A stretch of 64,000 nt of DNA from CALOBA01 sp942491465 (lineage in GTDB: Bacteria > Pseudomonadota > Gammaproteobacteria > Chromatiales > Chromatiaceae), in assembly GCA_942491465.1 (NCBI GenBank), contig CALOBA010000080.1, positions 1-64,000 of the forward strand, in the 5' to 3' direction. A program made the position numbers and the translations under genes. Numbering within the stretch: position 1 is the first letter of the stretch; the number at the start of each line of letters is the position of its first letter. Positions 9,947 through 16,769 of the stretch are shown piece by piece. A model generated the notes under the pieces. That model ran no database searches. It was not told where the DNA came from and saw only the letters and a program-made list of their open reading frames with translations.

Positions 9947-10495
9947 ATGCGCCTGAGCCTGCAAGAGACCGCCGAGCGCCTCGGCAAGACCACCCGCCAG
10001 GTCCGCTACCTGATCCAGACCGGCCGGCTGCAGGCCGAGAAGATCGGCGGGCGCTGGACCCTGGACTCCGCCAGCCTGGAGCTGAGCCCGGGGCAGCAGC
10101 AGGCGGTCGAGCGCCAGGAGCGCCAGCTGCGCAGCGCCGTCGAGCAGGGGCTGGGGCTCGACGGCGAGCGCCCGCGGCGCTGGTCGGTGCGCGACATCAA
10201 GGCGTTCCAGGTCGCTCTGCCCCTGTACCGCCACTGCGAGCAGACCCACGGCGCCGAGCACCCGGCAACCCGGGCCCTGGCCGAGGTCATGCAGGAGCTG
10301 GCCCGCGGCTGCCACCGCTTCGAGCGCAGCGACAAGGCCGCCGCCTACCGCGCCGCCCGCGACGCCGCCAGCCTGGCCCTGTTCCACCTGCTGCTGCTCC
10401 CCGGCGACGCCGCCGCGCCCCAGATCGACGCCATCGAGCAAGACCTGATGGCCGCCCTGGCCGGCCTGCTGCGCCGCCTGGAGCGGCGCCGGTGA
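9947..10495 (+). CDS. MerR/excisionase-type HTH protein of the DGR operon
   Basis: 182 aa. Residues ~1-48 are a winged-helix DNA-binding domain (LSLQETAERLGKTTRQVRYLIQTGRLQAEKIGGRW). The rest is helical and unassigned, with RRWSVRDIKAF and a long Leu/Ala-rich helix near the end. Its stop overlaps the GTG of avd by 4 bp (GTGA), so the two are translated together. It lies between VR1 and avd, a DGR-accessory position; a role in targeting or regulating retrohoming, or in autoregulation, is a guess from position. No ribosome site is obvious. Confidence 0.8.
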   Translation: MRLSLQETAERLGKTTRQVRYLIQTGRLQAEKIGGRWTLDSASLELSPGQQQAVERQERQLRSAVEQGLGLDGERPRRWSVRDIKAFQVALPLYRHCEQTHGAEHPATRALAEVMQELARGCHRFERSDKAAAYRAARDAASLALFHLLLLPGDAAAPQIDAIEQDLMAALAGLLRRLERRR

Positions 10496-10827
10496 GGCGG
10501 GGCGCGGCACCGCTCTACAGCGCCAGCTTCGACCTCTGCGCCTGGCTGCTGCACCACTTCGACGCCGACCCCGGAGTGCTCACCCGGCGCCTGCTCGACG
10601 CCGCGCTGGCCCTGCACGGCCACCTGGTGCTGGCGCTGCGCCTGCCCGAGCCGCTGCCCGAGATCGACCTCGCCGACGAGCAGCTGGCGCTCCTGCGCGC
10701 GCTGCTGCGCCTCGCCCAGGCCAGCGGCAAGCTCGACGAAGACCAGCTGCTGTTCGCCCTCGGCCAGGCCGACGACATCGGCCGCCAGATGGGCGGCTGG
10801 CTGCGCGCGCTGCGCGCCGCAGAGTGA
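10492..10827 (+). CDS. avd: DGR accessory variability determinant (Avd-like four-helix protein)
   Basis: 111 aa from GTG, coupled to the HTH gene by a 4-bp overlap. The pattern matches the Avd/23S-rRNA-IVP family: Y-x-x-x-x-D-L-x-x-W-L-L near the N-terminus, a middle helix rich in Leu (DEQLALLRALLRLAQASG), then DEDQLLFALGQADDIGRQMGGWLRAL. The G-R-x-x-G-G-W-L ending is typical of bacterial Avd. Avd forms a basic pentamer that binds the reverse transcriptase and template RNA and is needed for mutagenic retrohoming. The position before the TR and RT is canonical. Confidence 0.88.
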   Translation: MRRGAAPLYSASFDLCAWLLHHFDADPGVLTRRLLDAALALHGHLVLALRLPEPLPEIDLADEQLALLRALLRLAQASGKLDEDQLLFALGQADDIGRQMGGWLRALRAAE

Positions 10828-10878
10828 ACCATGCGCGCTCCGGCGGAGCTTGTACTAGACTGTCGCTGTCGGACCCCA

Positions 10879-11028
10879 ACCTGCCTCGGGTGTCTCCCGC
10901 GTGCTGCGGGGCGGCGCCTTCAACAACAGGGCCAGGAACCTGCGCTCCGCGAACCGGAACAGGAACAGGCCCGAGAACCGGAACAGGAACATCGGGTTCC
11001 GCTGTGCGCGTGTCCCCGCCGCCAGCAT
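10879..11028 (+). repeat. DGR template repeat (TR)
   Basis: A ~150-bp non-coding copy of the VRs between avd and the RT. Adenines are concentrated in AAC and AGG/AGA triplets at 10922-10989, so A-to-N copying would vary about 13 codons. Translated in the VR frame it would give FNNRARNLRSANRNRNR followed by PENRNRNIGFRC. AAC is the classic DGR codon because A-to-N at its first two positions reaches many residues but no stop. Confidence 0.97.
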
Positions 11029-11151
11029 GCCGCCACGGCCGCGCCATGCAGGGTCCGACCGGGACCTTGGTCCCGACATCCCCGGCCCGCCCGTTCCAGT
11101 AGCCCCCGGCGACCGTCCGGGCGGGCCACCCCCACGTAAGCCGTCAGCCGC

Positions 11152-12231
11152 ATGCGCAGCGTCCCCAAGGGCTCCTACCGGCGCTTGAGCGGCATCAAGC
11201 CGCTCTGGCATGCCTGGCTCGATTGCCGCCGCGGCAAGCGCCGCCAGCCGGCCATCGCGGCCTTCGACCTCAACGCCGACCGCCATCTGTTTCGGCTCGC
11301 GCGCGAGTTGCGCGACGGCCGCTATCGCCCGTCGCCGTATCGGCTGCGCCTGGTGCGCGACCCGAAGACCCGACTCATCGCGGCCCCGGCGATCCGCGAC
11401 CGGGTCCTGCAGCAGGCGCTGCTCAGCGAGATCGCGCCGACCTACGAGCGCGGCTTCATCGACCAGCACTATGCCGTCGGGCACGGACGCGGGCCGCATC
11501 GGGCGGCGCTGCGGCTGCTGGGCTGGATGCGTCGCTGGCCGTTTCGGATCACCCTGGACGTGCACCAGTACTTCGCCAGCGTCGAGATTGAGCGCTTGTT
11601 GGCCCTGTTCGACCATCGGCTGCGCGATGCCGACACCCTGGCGCTGATCGGCGACCTGCTGGCGGCCGGGCGCACGGTCTATCAGACGCCATTGGCCCGC
11701 GCGCTGATCGGCCCGGTGCCGCCCGGGCGCGGACTCCCCCTCGGCGGCTTCCTGAGCCATTGGAGCGGTGCCCTGTATCTCGATGGGCTGGATCATTTCG
11801 TCAAGCGCGAACTCAAGATCGGCCCCTACCTGCGCTACATGGACGATTTTGTCCTGCTCGGCGAGCGCCGCGAGGAGCTGGCCGCGGCACGCGAGGCCAT
11901 CGGCCTCTGGCTCGCCGCCGAGCGCGGCCTGCGGCTCAAGCACCCGGATGCCCCAGTGCTGCCCAACAGCCAACCGGCGAGCTTCCTCGGGTTTCGGATC
12001 AGCCGCGCCGGCCTGCTGCCGGGGCCCAAGATGAAGCGGCGACTGCGCACGCGGCTGCACGACGCCCAGGCGCTCGGCCCGGCGCGGCTGGCGCGGGGGC
12101 TGGCGGCCTATCGGGGCGTGCTGGCGCCGTTCGATCACTCGGCGGTCGGGACCCCGGGTGAAGGTTCGGCTGGCTTGGGCGCGCAGCGGGGTGCGGCGCC
12201 GTCGATTGACGATCAGCCGGTTGCCAAGTGA
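11152..12231 (+). CDS. DGR reverse transcriptase
   Basis: 359 aa. Catalytic motifs are in order: LDVHQYFAS with Asp136 (motif 3), RGLPLGGFLSHW at ~193-204 (motif 4), YMDD at 229-232 (motif 5), then SFLGFRIS at ~277-284. Size and motif 4 fit DGR RTs, which carry a (I/V/L)GxxxSQ signature in place of QGxxxSP; here it reads LGGFLSH, with His where Gln is usual. There is no maturase X or endonuclease domain, against a group II intron. The start lies 123 bp after the TR. It copies TR RNA with adenine-specific errors into cDNA that replaces the VRs. Confidence 0.93.
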   Translation: MRSVPKGSYRRLSGIKPLWHAWLDCRRGKRRQPAIAAFDLNADRHLFRLARELRDGRYRPSPYRLRLVRDPKTRLIAAPAIRDRVLQQALLSEIAPTYERGFIDQHYAVGHGRGPHRAALRLLGWMRRWPFRITLDVHQYFASVEIERLLALFDHRLRDADTLALIGDLLAAGRTVYQTPLARALIGPVPPGRGLPLGGFLSHWSGALYLDGLDHFVKRELKIGPYLRYMDDFVLLGERREELAAAREAIGLWLAAERGLRLKHPDAPVLPNSQPASFLGFRISRAGLLPGPKMKRRLRTRLHDAQALGPARLARGLAAYRGVLAPFDHSAVGTPGEGSAGLGAQRGAAPSIDDQPVAK

Positions 12232-12289
12232 CAAGTGACAAGTGACAAGTTACGCTTGTCATTGTCATTGTCATTGTCATGACAAAAAA
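12226..12289. repeat. TGACAAG / ATTGTC microsatellite between convergent genes
   Basis: Three to four AAGTGAC units face four ATTGTC units; their junction makes a 7-bp hairpin (TGACAAG 12243-12249, CTTGTCA 12255-12261). It begins at the RT stop and ends in a run of six A (T-tract for the opposite strand). Confidence 0.8.
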
Positions 12290-12295
12290 TGCGCG

Positions 12296-12316
12296 CGACC
12301 GCGCTGCGCGCGGTCG
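12296..12316 (-). promoter_or_regulatory. Hairpin downstream of VR2
   Basis: Same 9-bp stem and 3-nt loop as after VR1, 37 bp beyond VR2 on the minus strand, then CGCGCA and six T. The spacer between VR and hairpin is also related in the two places (shared TTGATCCGTTG core). Confidence 0.85.
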
Positions 12317-12343
12317 TCGATATGAAGAACAACGGACAACGGA

Positions 12344-13333
12344 TCAACGATCAATGCTGGCGGCGGGGACACGCGCACAGCGGAACCCGATGTCCCTGAA
12401 CCGGCCCTCGGGCCCGTCCCAGTACCGGTACGCGGAGCGCAGGACCCAGGCCCTGCCGAAGAAGGCGCCGCCCCGCAGCACGCGGGAGACACCCGAGGCA
12501 GGTCCGGTCGGGTCGGTCTGCGGGTCTACGCCGTAGTCGCCGGACCAGTCCCAGCACCACTCCCAGACCAGGCCATGCATGTCATGGAGCCCCCGGGGAT
12601 TTGGCCGACGGGTGCCGACCCGATGCAGCTTGCCGCCCGAGTTCTCGGCGTACCACGCATAGGCGCCGAGCTGCGACCCGTCATCGCCGAAGGACCACCG
12701 GGTCTTGGTGCCGGCCCGACAGGCATATTCCCATTCCGCCTCGGTCAGCAGCCGCCAGCCGTCGGCGTCGCGGTCCCATTCCACCTGTTGGCCCGCCTCG
12801 TCGATCCGATAGCAGGGCCGGCGCCCGTCGGCGATGGAGAGCCGGTTGCAGAGCTGGACCGCATCCCACCAGCTAACCCGGACCAGCGGCAGCCGGCTCC
12901 AGCGCCCGAGCAGGCGCCGATCCAGCCGGCGGAGCATGCCCTTGGTGACCGGATAGCGCAGGCATTCGAACGCCGAGACGGCGACCTCGTGCACCGGCCC
13001 CTCGCGGTCGAACCGCCCCGACTCACCCGCCGGGCTGCCCATCCGATACCGCCCGGCCGGGATCGGCACCCACCAATCCTCCGGCACCGGCCCGCGCCGC
13101 CGACGCCGGGCCGCGGACCGGGCGGGCACGTCCTCCAGCACCGGCTCGGCGCGCCAGACCAGCGCGAGCCCGGCGACCCCGGCGGCGACGAACAGCAGCG
13201 CCGCCGGCAGGGTCGGCAGCTGCCAGAGGCCGACGGCGAGCAGCAGCCCGACCAGGGCCCCCAGCGGCAGGGCGTGGCGGGCCCGCAGCCGGTCGATGGC
13301 CGGGGTCGGGCGGGCGGGGGATCGGTCGGTCAT
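12344..13333 (-). CDS. DGR target protein 2: membrane-anchored FGE-sulfatase/C-type-lectin protein
   Basis: 329 aa from ATG at 13333. Two hydrophobic helices (~20-40 and ~42-61) are followed by a basic stretch (ARRRRRG) and an FGE-sulfatase domain from ~88 to the end: WVPIPAGRYRMGS, LPLVRVSWWDAVQLCNRLS, WRLLTEAEWEYACRAGT, MHGLVWEWCWDW, VLRGGAFFGRAW. The last ~50 codons are VR2. It shares domain and VR with target 1 but lacks the vWA-like parts. It is convergent with the RT, so VR2 is filled in trans. An alternative upstream start at 13453 would add ~40 residues including a Asp-Leu-Pro repeat encoded by the 9-bp tandem repeat; neither start has a good ribosome site. Confidence 0.88.
   Translation of the reverse strand: MTDRSPARPTPAIDRLRARHALPLGALVGLLLAVGLWQLPTLPAALLFVAAGVAGLALVWRAEPVLEDVPARSAARRRRRGPVPEDWWVPIPAGRYRMGSPAGESGRFDREGPVHEVAVSAFECLRYPVTKGMLRRLDRRLLGRWSRLPLVRVSWWDAVQLCNRLSIADGRRPCYRIDEAGQQVEWDRDADGWRLLTEAEWEYACRAGTKTRWSFGDDGSQLGAYAWYAENSGGKLHRVGTRRPNPRGLHDMHGLVWEWCWDWSGDYGVDPQTDPTGPASGVSRVLRGGAFFGRAWVLRSAYRYWDGPEGRFRDIGFRCARVPAASIDR
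12354..12503 (-). repeat. DGR variable repeat 2 (VR2)
   Basis: The reverse complement aligns without gaps to the TR. I count 17 substitutions, all at TR adenines (to T or G). The variable protein segment is FFGRAWVLRSAYRYWDG. Flanks and the IMH-like 3' end are as in VR1. Confidence 0.96.
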
Positions 13334-13344
13334 GGGTGGGGCAG

Positions 13345-13398
13345 GCAGGTCGGGCAGGTCGGGCAGGTCGGGCAGGTCGGGCAGGTCGGGCAGGTCGG
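13345..13398. repeat. Six tandem copies of GCAGGTCGG
   Basis: Perfect 9-bp repeat just upstream of the ATG of DGR target 2. On the minus strand it encodes Asp-Leu-Pro units in the gene's frame; copy-number change would keep the frame. Confidence 0.95.
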
Positions 13399-13491
13399 GT
13401 TGACGATAGCCTAACCCGAGAATCGGCCCGTTGCGCAATCGGGCCTGGATCATGCTAGTGCTTTGCCGCGAAAATTCCGAGACCGCCCGCA

Positions 13492-13560
13492 GCTGTGGGA
13501 GCGATTTGCAATCGCGACCGCCGCGACGCGGAAGTCGCGACTGCAAGTCGCTCCCACAGC
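13492..13560. repeat. REP/BIME-like palindromic element
   Basis: Arms starting GCTGTGGGAGCGATTTGC (13492) and ending GCAAGTCGCTCCCACAGC (13560) are inverted copies over ~27 bp with about two mismatches, around a 14-nt GC centre. The GTGGGAGCGA head resembles the Pseudomonas REP family. The 13334-13764 gap holds this, the 9-bp repeat and no gene. Confidence 0.85.
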
Positions 13561-13764
13561 GCCAATTGGGCATGCCGGCGGTCTTGGGACTTCCGCAGCG
13601 GTGCACTAGGTTGCAAGGCGCTAGGGTGGCGCCGAGCGCGATGCGGCCGATCACCTGCCAGTCCTTCTTGCCGGGCGAACGACGCGGCTGGCCCAGGTAT
13701 AGTGGCGGTCGAAACATGCCCCGATTCCCTCCATCGCGAGACGGTTCGACCAGAGGAGCGCTTG

Positions 13765-14772
13765 ATGTCAGTAAAATTCTTGTTCGTGGACACCCTGGTT
13801 GTCTGCATTGTCTCGATCGCCTTGGTCGGCTGCACGACCCCGCCGCGGGCCCTGGCCGAGGACCAATCGCCGGACATCCCCGGCTGGCTCAAGGCCCATG
13901 TGGGCACCGGGGAGGGGCAGATCGCGGCACCGGTGCTGCAACGGGCGCGTGCGCTCTATCAACGAAAACAGGCGGCGGGGGTCGTTCGCAATCCCTGCTA
14001 CTTCGCCATGGATGCGACGCGTCCGCATACCGCCGGCAATGGCGGGCCGGGGCGGCGGTTCTACATCATCTGCGAGGCCCAGCGCTCGTTTCGCGCGGTC
14101 TCGTCGGGCCATGGCGGCGGCCGCTCGCTCGACGGCATCGGCAGCTTCAGGAACGGGCGTCGGTGCGCCAAGCATTTCAGCAATGCGTTGAGTTCGCGAC
14201 TGACCGCCGGCGGCGTCTACATCACCAGGGAGACCCGGACCTCGTTCAAGGGCTACTACCGGGTCTCGGGGGGGCGGAAGGAGGCGCTGGTGCGCCCCTT
14301 CATCCCGTTCGACGGGGAAGGCGAGACCGCGAACGCAGAGCGGCGCGCGATCGGCGGGCATCCGGCCGTGCTGATCCAAAACGCCTGTCGGCTGCGCGAT
14401 CCGAGCAGCCCGTACGCGGATGACCAGGGCTACGTGCCGCTGGGGCGGCGGCTGGACTACTCCGGCGGGCGCAGCAGCGGCTGCACCAGCTGGACACCGG
14501 CGGACACCCCGGAGATCAAGCGCATCACGGAGCAGGGTCCGACCACCTTGTACCTCTACCCCGAGGCGGCAGACATCGATGCCGTCGCGGGCGCGGCGGC
14601 TGCCGGTCGCTCGTTGGCGCGGGCGGGGCTGTATTGGGATGCCTCCTGTCTGAAGGAGATCGGCACCCCGAGGTTTTGGCCGAAGGCGAGCCTTGGGCCG
14701 AAGATCGCGCAATATGATCGCAACCAGCCCGCCCCCCGGCGATCCCGACTGCCGCTTTGTCCAAACCAGTGA
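13765..14772 (+). CDS. Murein L,D-transpeptidase-family lipoprotein (YkuD_2 type)
   Basis: 335 aa from ATG 13765, preceded by AGAGGAG at 13752-13758. Residues 1-23 are a lipoprotein signal ending in the lipobox LVGC. The enzyme region has VSSGHGGG with a His before Gly-Gly-Gly and, near residue ~240, GGRSSGCTSW with the probable catalytic Cys, as in the L,D-transpeptidase catalytic-domain family. Such enzymes act on peptidoglycan tetrapeptides in the periplasm. The longer frame starting at 13495 crosses the REP element and is not the real start. Confidence 0.8.
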   Translation: MSVKFLFVDTLVVCIVSIALVGCTTPPRALAEDQSPDIPGWLKAHVGTGEGQIAAPVLQRARALYQRKQAAGVVRNPCYFAMDATRPHTAGNGGPGRRFYIICEAQRSFRAVSSGHGGGRSLDGIGSFRNGRRCAKHFSNALSSRLTAGGVYITRETRTSFKGYYRVSGGRKEALVRPFIPFDGEGETANAERRAIGGHPAVLIQNACRLRDPSSPYADDQGYVPLGRRLDYSGGRSSGCTSWTPADTPEIKRITEQGPTTLYLYPEAADIDAVAGAAAAGRSLARAGLYWDASCLKEIGTPRFWPKASLGPKIAQYDRNQPAPRRSRLPLCPNQ

Positions 14773-14801
14773 TTCCAAGGGCGGTGCCAGGTATGTCCCC
14801 G

Positions 14802-14823
14802 CTAGGAGCCTGTCCGACTTAGG
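14802..14823. repeat. Half copy of the TAGGAGCCTGTCCGACTTAGG repeat
   Basis: Matches one arm of the palindrome at 28033-28075 apart from one base. Confidence 0.7.
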
Positions 14824-14865
14824 GCGCCATAGCGAGCAGATGGCCGCGGCGCTGGGAGCGACCGA

Positions 14866-16650
14866 TCACCAAACCAGCCGCAGCAACCCGATGCAGACCA
14901 CGGCATGGGTGCGCAGGTCGAGCCGCTCGCCGTAGATGCCCTCCAGCGTGCGGCGATAGACCGCCAGCTGGGCCTCGGCCTCGGCGCGCAGGGCGGCGAC
15001 CTTGGGGTGCGCGGCCAGGGCCTGGGGCGACATCTCGGCCAGGGTCTGGGCATCGATGCCCGGCAGGTCGGCGAGCTTGAGGTGCTTGAATTCGATGACC
15101 TGGTCGAGGAAGCCGTAGCGGCGGGCATCCGGGCGCACGATCATGGACAGGTCGCAGTAGCCGCGGCCGATGGCCGTCTCGGAGTCCATGATGTAGCCCA
15201 GATCGTCGAACAGCACGGTGAGGAAGGCGGTCTTGACCACCAGCTCGTTGGACCAGCGCAGGTCGCGGTTGTCGAACACCGGCAGGAAGCGCTGCTCGAT
15301 GAAGCGGCAGGCCGGACCGATGTCGCCGTCGGCGTAGAGGCGGGTGCAGGCGGCGCGGCGCTCGCGGTCGAGGTCGAAGCCGGGGAACAGCGACTCCTGG
15401 ATGCGCTCCACGTAGAGCTTGCGCACCACCAGGTTGGGGATGACCAGCTGCAGGCGGCGCAGGATGCCGCGCCCGCCGTAGGTGAGCACGCCGAAGAAGT
15501 ACAGCAGCGCGGCGAGGGAGCCCTCGGTCTGCTCGGCGCGCAGCATCTGCTCGACGCCGAAGCGCCGCTCCAGGCGCTCGACGGTCAGGGGCTCGGCCGG
15601 ATCGAGGGCCGCCGCGACCACGGCCTCGCCGTGGGGCAGCCGGGCGATGAAGTCGATGCGGTTGCGGTCCATGGCCAGGTTGTTGTCGAGCATGTCCTCC
15701 GGGTAGCTGCACGCCTCGGCGAAGTGCTCGAAGAAGTACAGGGCCAGCGTCGGGTTGTAGACCTGCCCGCCGGCGTCGCCGAGCGAGAAGTTGTAGCCGT
15801 TGTAGTAGGTGCGCATCATTCCCAGGGCCTCGTCGATGCGCTCGGCGGGCTGGGCGCAGTCGGCGACGAGCCGCCGCAGGATCGGCACGATCTCCGATTC
15901 GTGAAAGCCGCAGAGGTCCGCAAGCGCCGGCGTCAGCGAGATATCCTTGACCACGTTGTAGCCGCTGGTGATGTCGGCCATGACCACCGGCGAGACGCCG
16001 GTGATGAACACGCGGTCGAGCCCGCGGCCCTCGGCGGCGGACTTGATCGCCTTGAACACGGTCTTGATCACGCCCTCCCCGCCCACCAGGGCGTGGTAGC
16101 GGTCTTCGCCCCGGTCGCGGCTGGCCAGCACCTCGTTGGCGAAGTTGTCGTATTCGTCGATGAATAGGTACAGCCGGTGCGGGGTGGCGGAGACGGCGGC
16201 GAGCAGAGACTGGAACGAGACCAGCGCGTCGTCCGGGTCGATCTGCACCGGCGCGGCGAGGCGCTCGCCATAGGTGGCCACGGCCCTGGCGATGCAGACA
16301 TTGATGTGCCGATACAGGGCAGCGCGGATCGCCTCGGCGTCGCCCATGGCATCGACCAAGGAGAAGTTCCACTGCATGACAAAGTAGCTGTTGCGCGCGG
16401 GCGTCGGTGCGCGGCCGATCTTCAGGTGCCCGAACAGGCGTTCGAAGTCATCCGCACGGGCCAGGTCGTAGTAGTTCTCCAGCGTGGAGAGCCACAACGA
16501 CTTGCCGAAGCGGCGCGGGCGCAGCAGCAGGAGTTGGCGGCCGATGGACTCTATGGTCGCGATGCGGTCGGTGCGGTCGATGTAGACGGCGCCGTCCTCA
16601 TGGATGGTGCGGAAGTCGGCGATGCCGTAGGGGAAGCGCAGCTGGGTCAT
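14866..16650 (-). CDS. AAA-ATPase-like / PD-(D/E)XK nuclease protein, tandem copy A
   Basis: 594 aa. The N-terminal half is the AAA-ATPase-like domain of the DUF1703 group: a P-loop variant LLLLRPRRFGKSLW (~residues 36-49), Walker B-like LYLFIDEYDNFANEV, and VFITGVSPVVMADI. The C-terminal part holds a PD-(D/E)XK nuclease core: ETAIGRGYCDLSM, then QVIEFKHLKLAD with E-x-K. Function in this widespread family is unknown; mobile-element or defence-related roles are suspected. A GGAG precedes the ATG by 6 nt within a leader shared by all copies. Compared with copy C it differs mainly at residues ~70-170 (EAIRAALYRHINVCIARAVATYGERL). Confidence 0.88.
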   Translation of the reverse strand: MTQLRFPYGIADFRTIHEDGAVYIDRTDRIATIESIGRQLLLLRPRRFGKSLWLSTLENYYDLARADDFERLFGHLKIGRAPTPARNSYFVMQWNFSLVDAMGDAEAIRAALYRHINVCIARAVATYGERLAAPVQIDPDDALVSFQSLLAAVSATPHRLYLFIDEYDNFANEVLASRDRGEDRYHALVGGEGVIKTVFKAIKSAAEGRGLDRVFITGVSPVVMADITSGYNVVKDISLTPALADLCGFHESEIVPILRRLVADCAQPAERIDEALGMMRTYYNGYNFSLGDAGGQVYNPTLALYFFEHFAEACSYPEDMLDNNLAMDRNRIDFIARLPHGEAVVAAALDPAEPLTVERLERRFGVEQMLRAEQTEGSLAALLYFFGVLTYGGRGILRRLQLVIPNLVVRKLYVERIQESLFPGFDLDRERRAACTRLYADGDIGPACRFIEQRFLPVFDNRDLRWSNELVVKTAFLTVLFDDLGYIMDSETAIGRGYCDLSMIVRPDARRYGFLDQVIEFKHLKLADLPGIDAQTLAEMSPQALAAHPKVAALRAEAEAQLAVYRRTLEGIYGERLDLRTHAVVCIGLLRLVW

Positions 16651-16769
16651 GATGGATCTCCGGGGCCTCGGCGCAGTATGGCCGACGCCGCCCGCGGCTG
16701 GCCAGCGCCTCGGCGTCGATGCCCGGCTATCGGTCGGCGGCGGATCGCCGCGATGGGGCAAGCTCCCGA

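Noticed and set aside
11152..12231. Group II intron or retron reverse transcriptase
   Set aside because: No maturase or endonuclease domain, no retron ncRNA, and a matching TR, two VRs and avd are present, which define a DGR.
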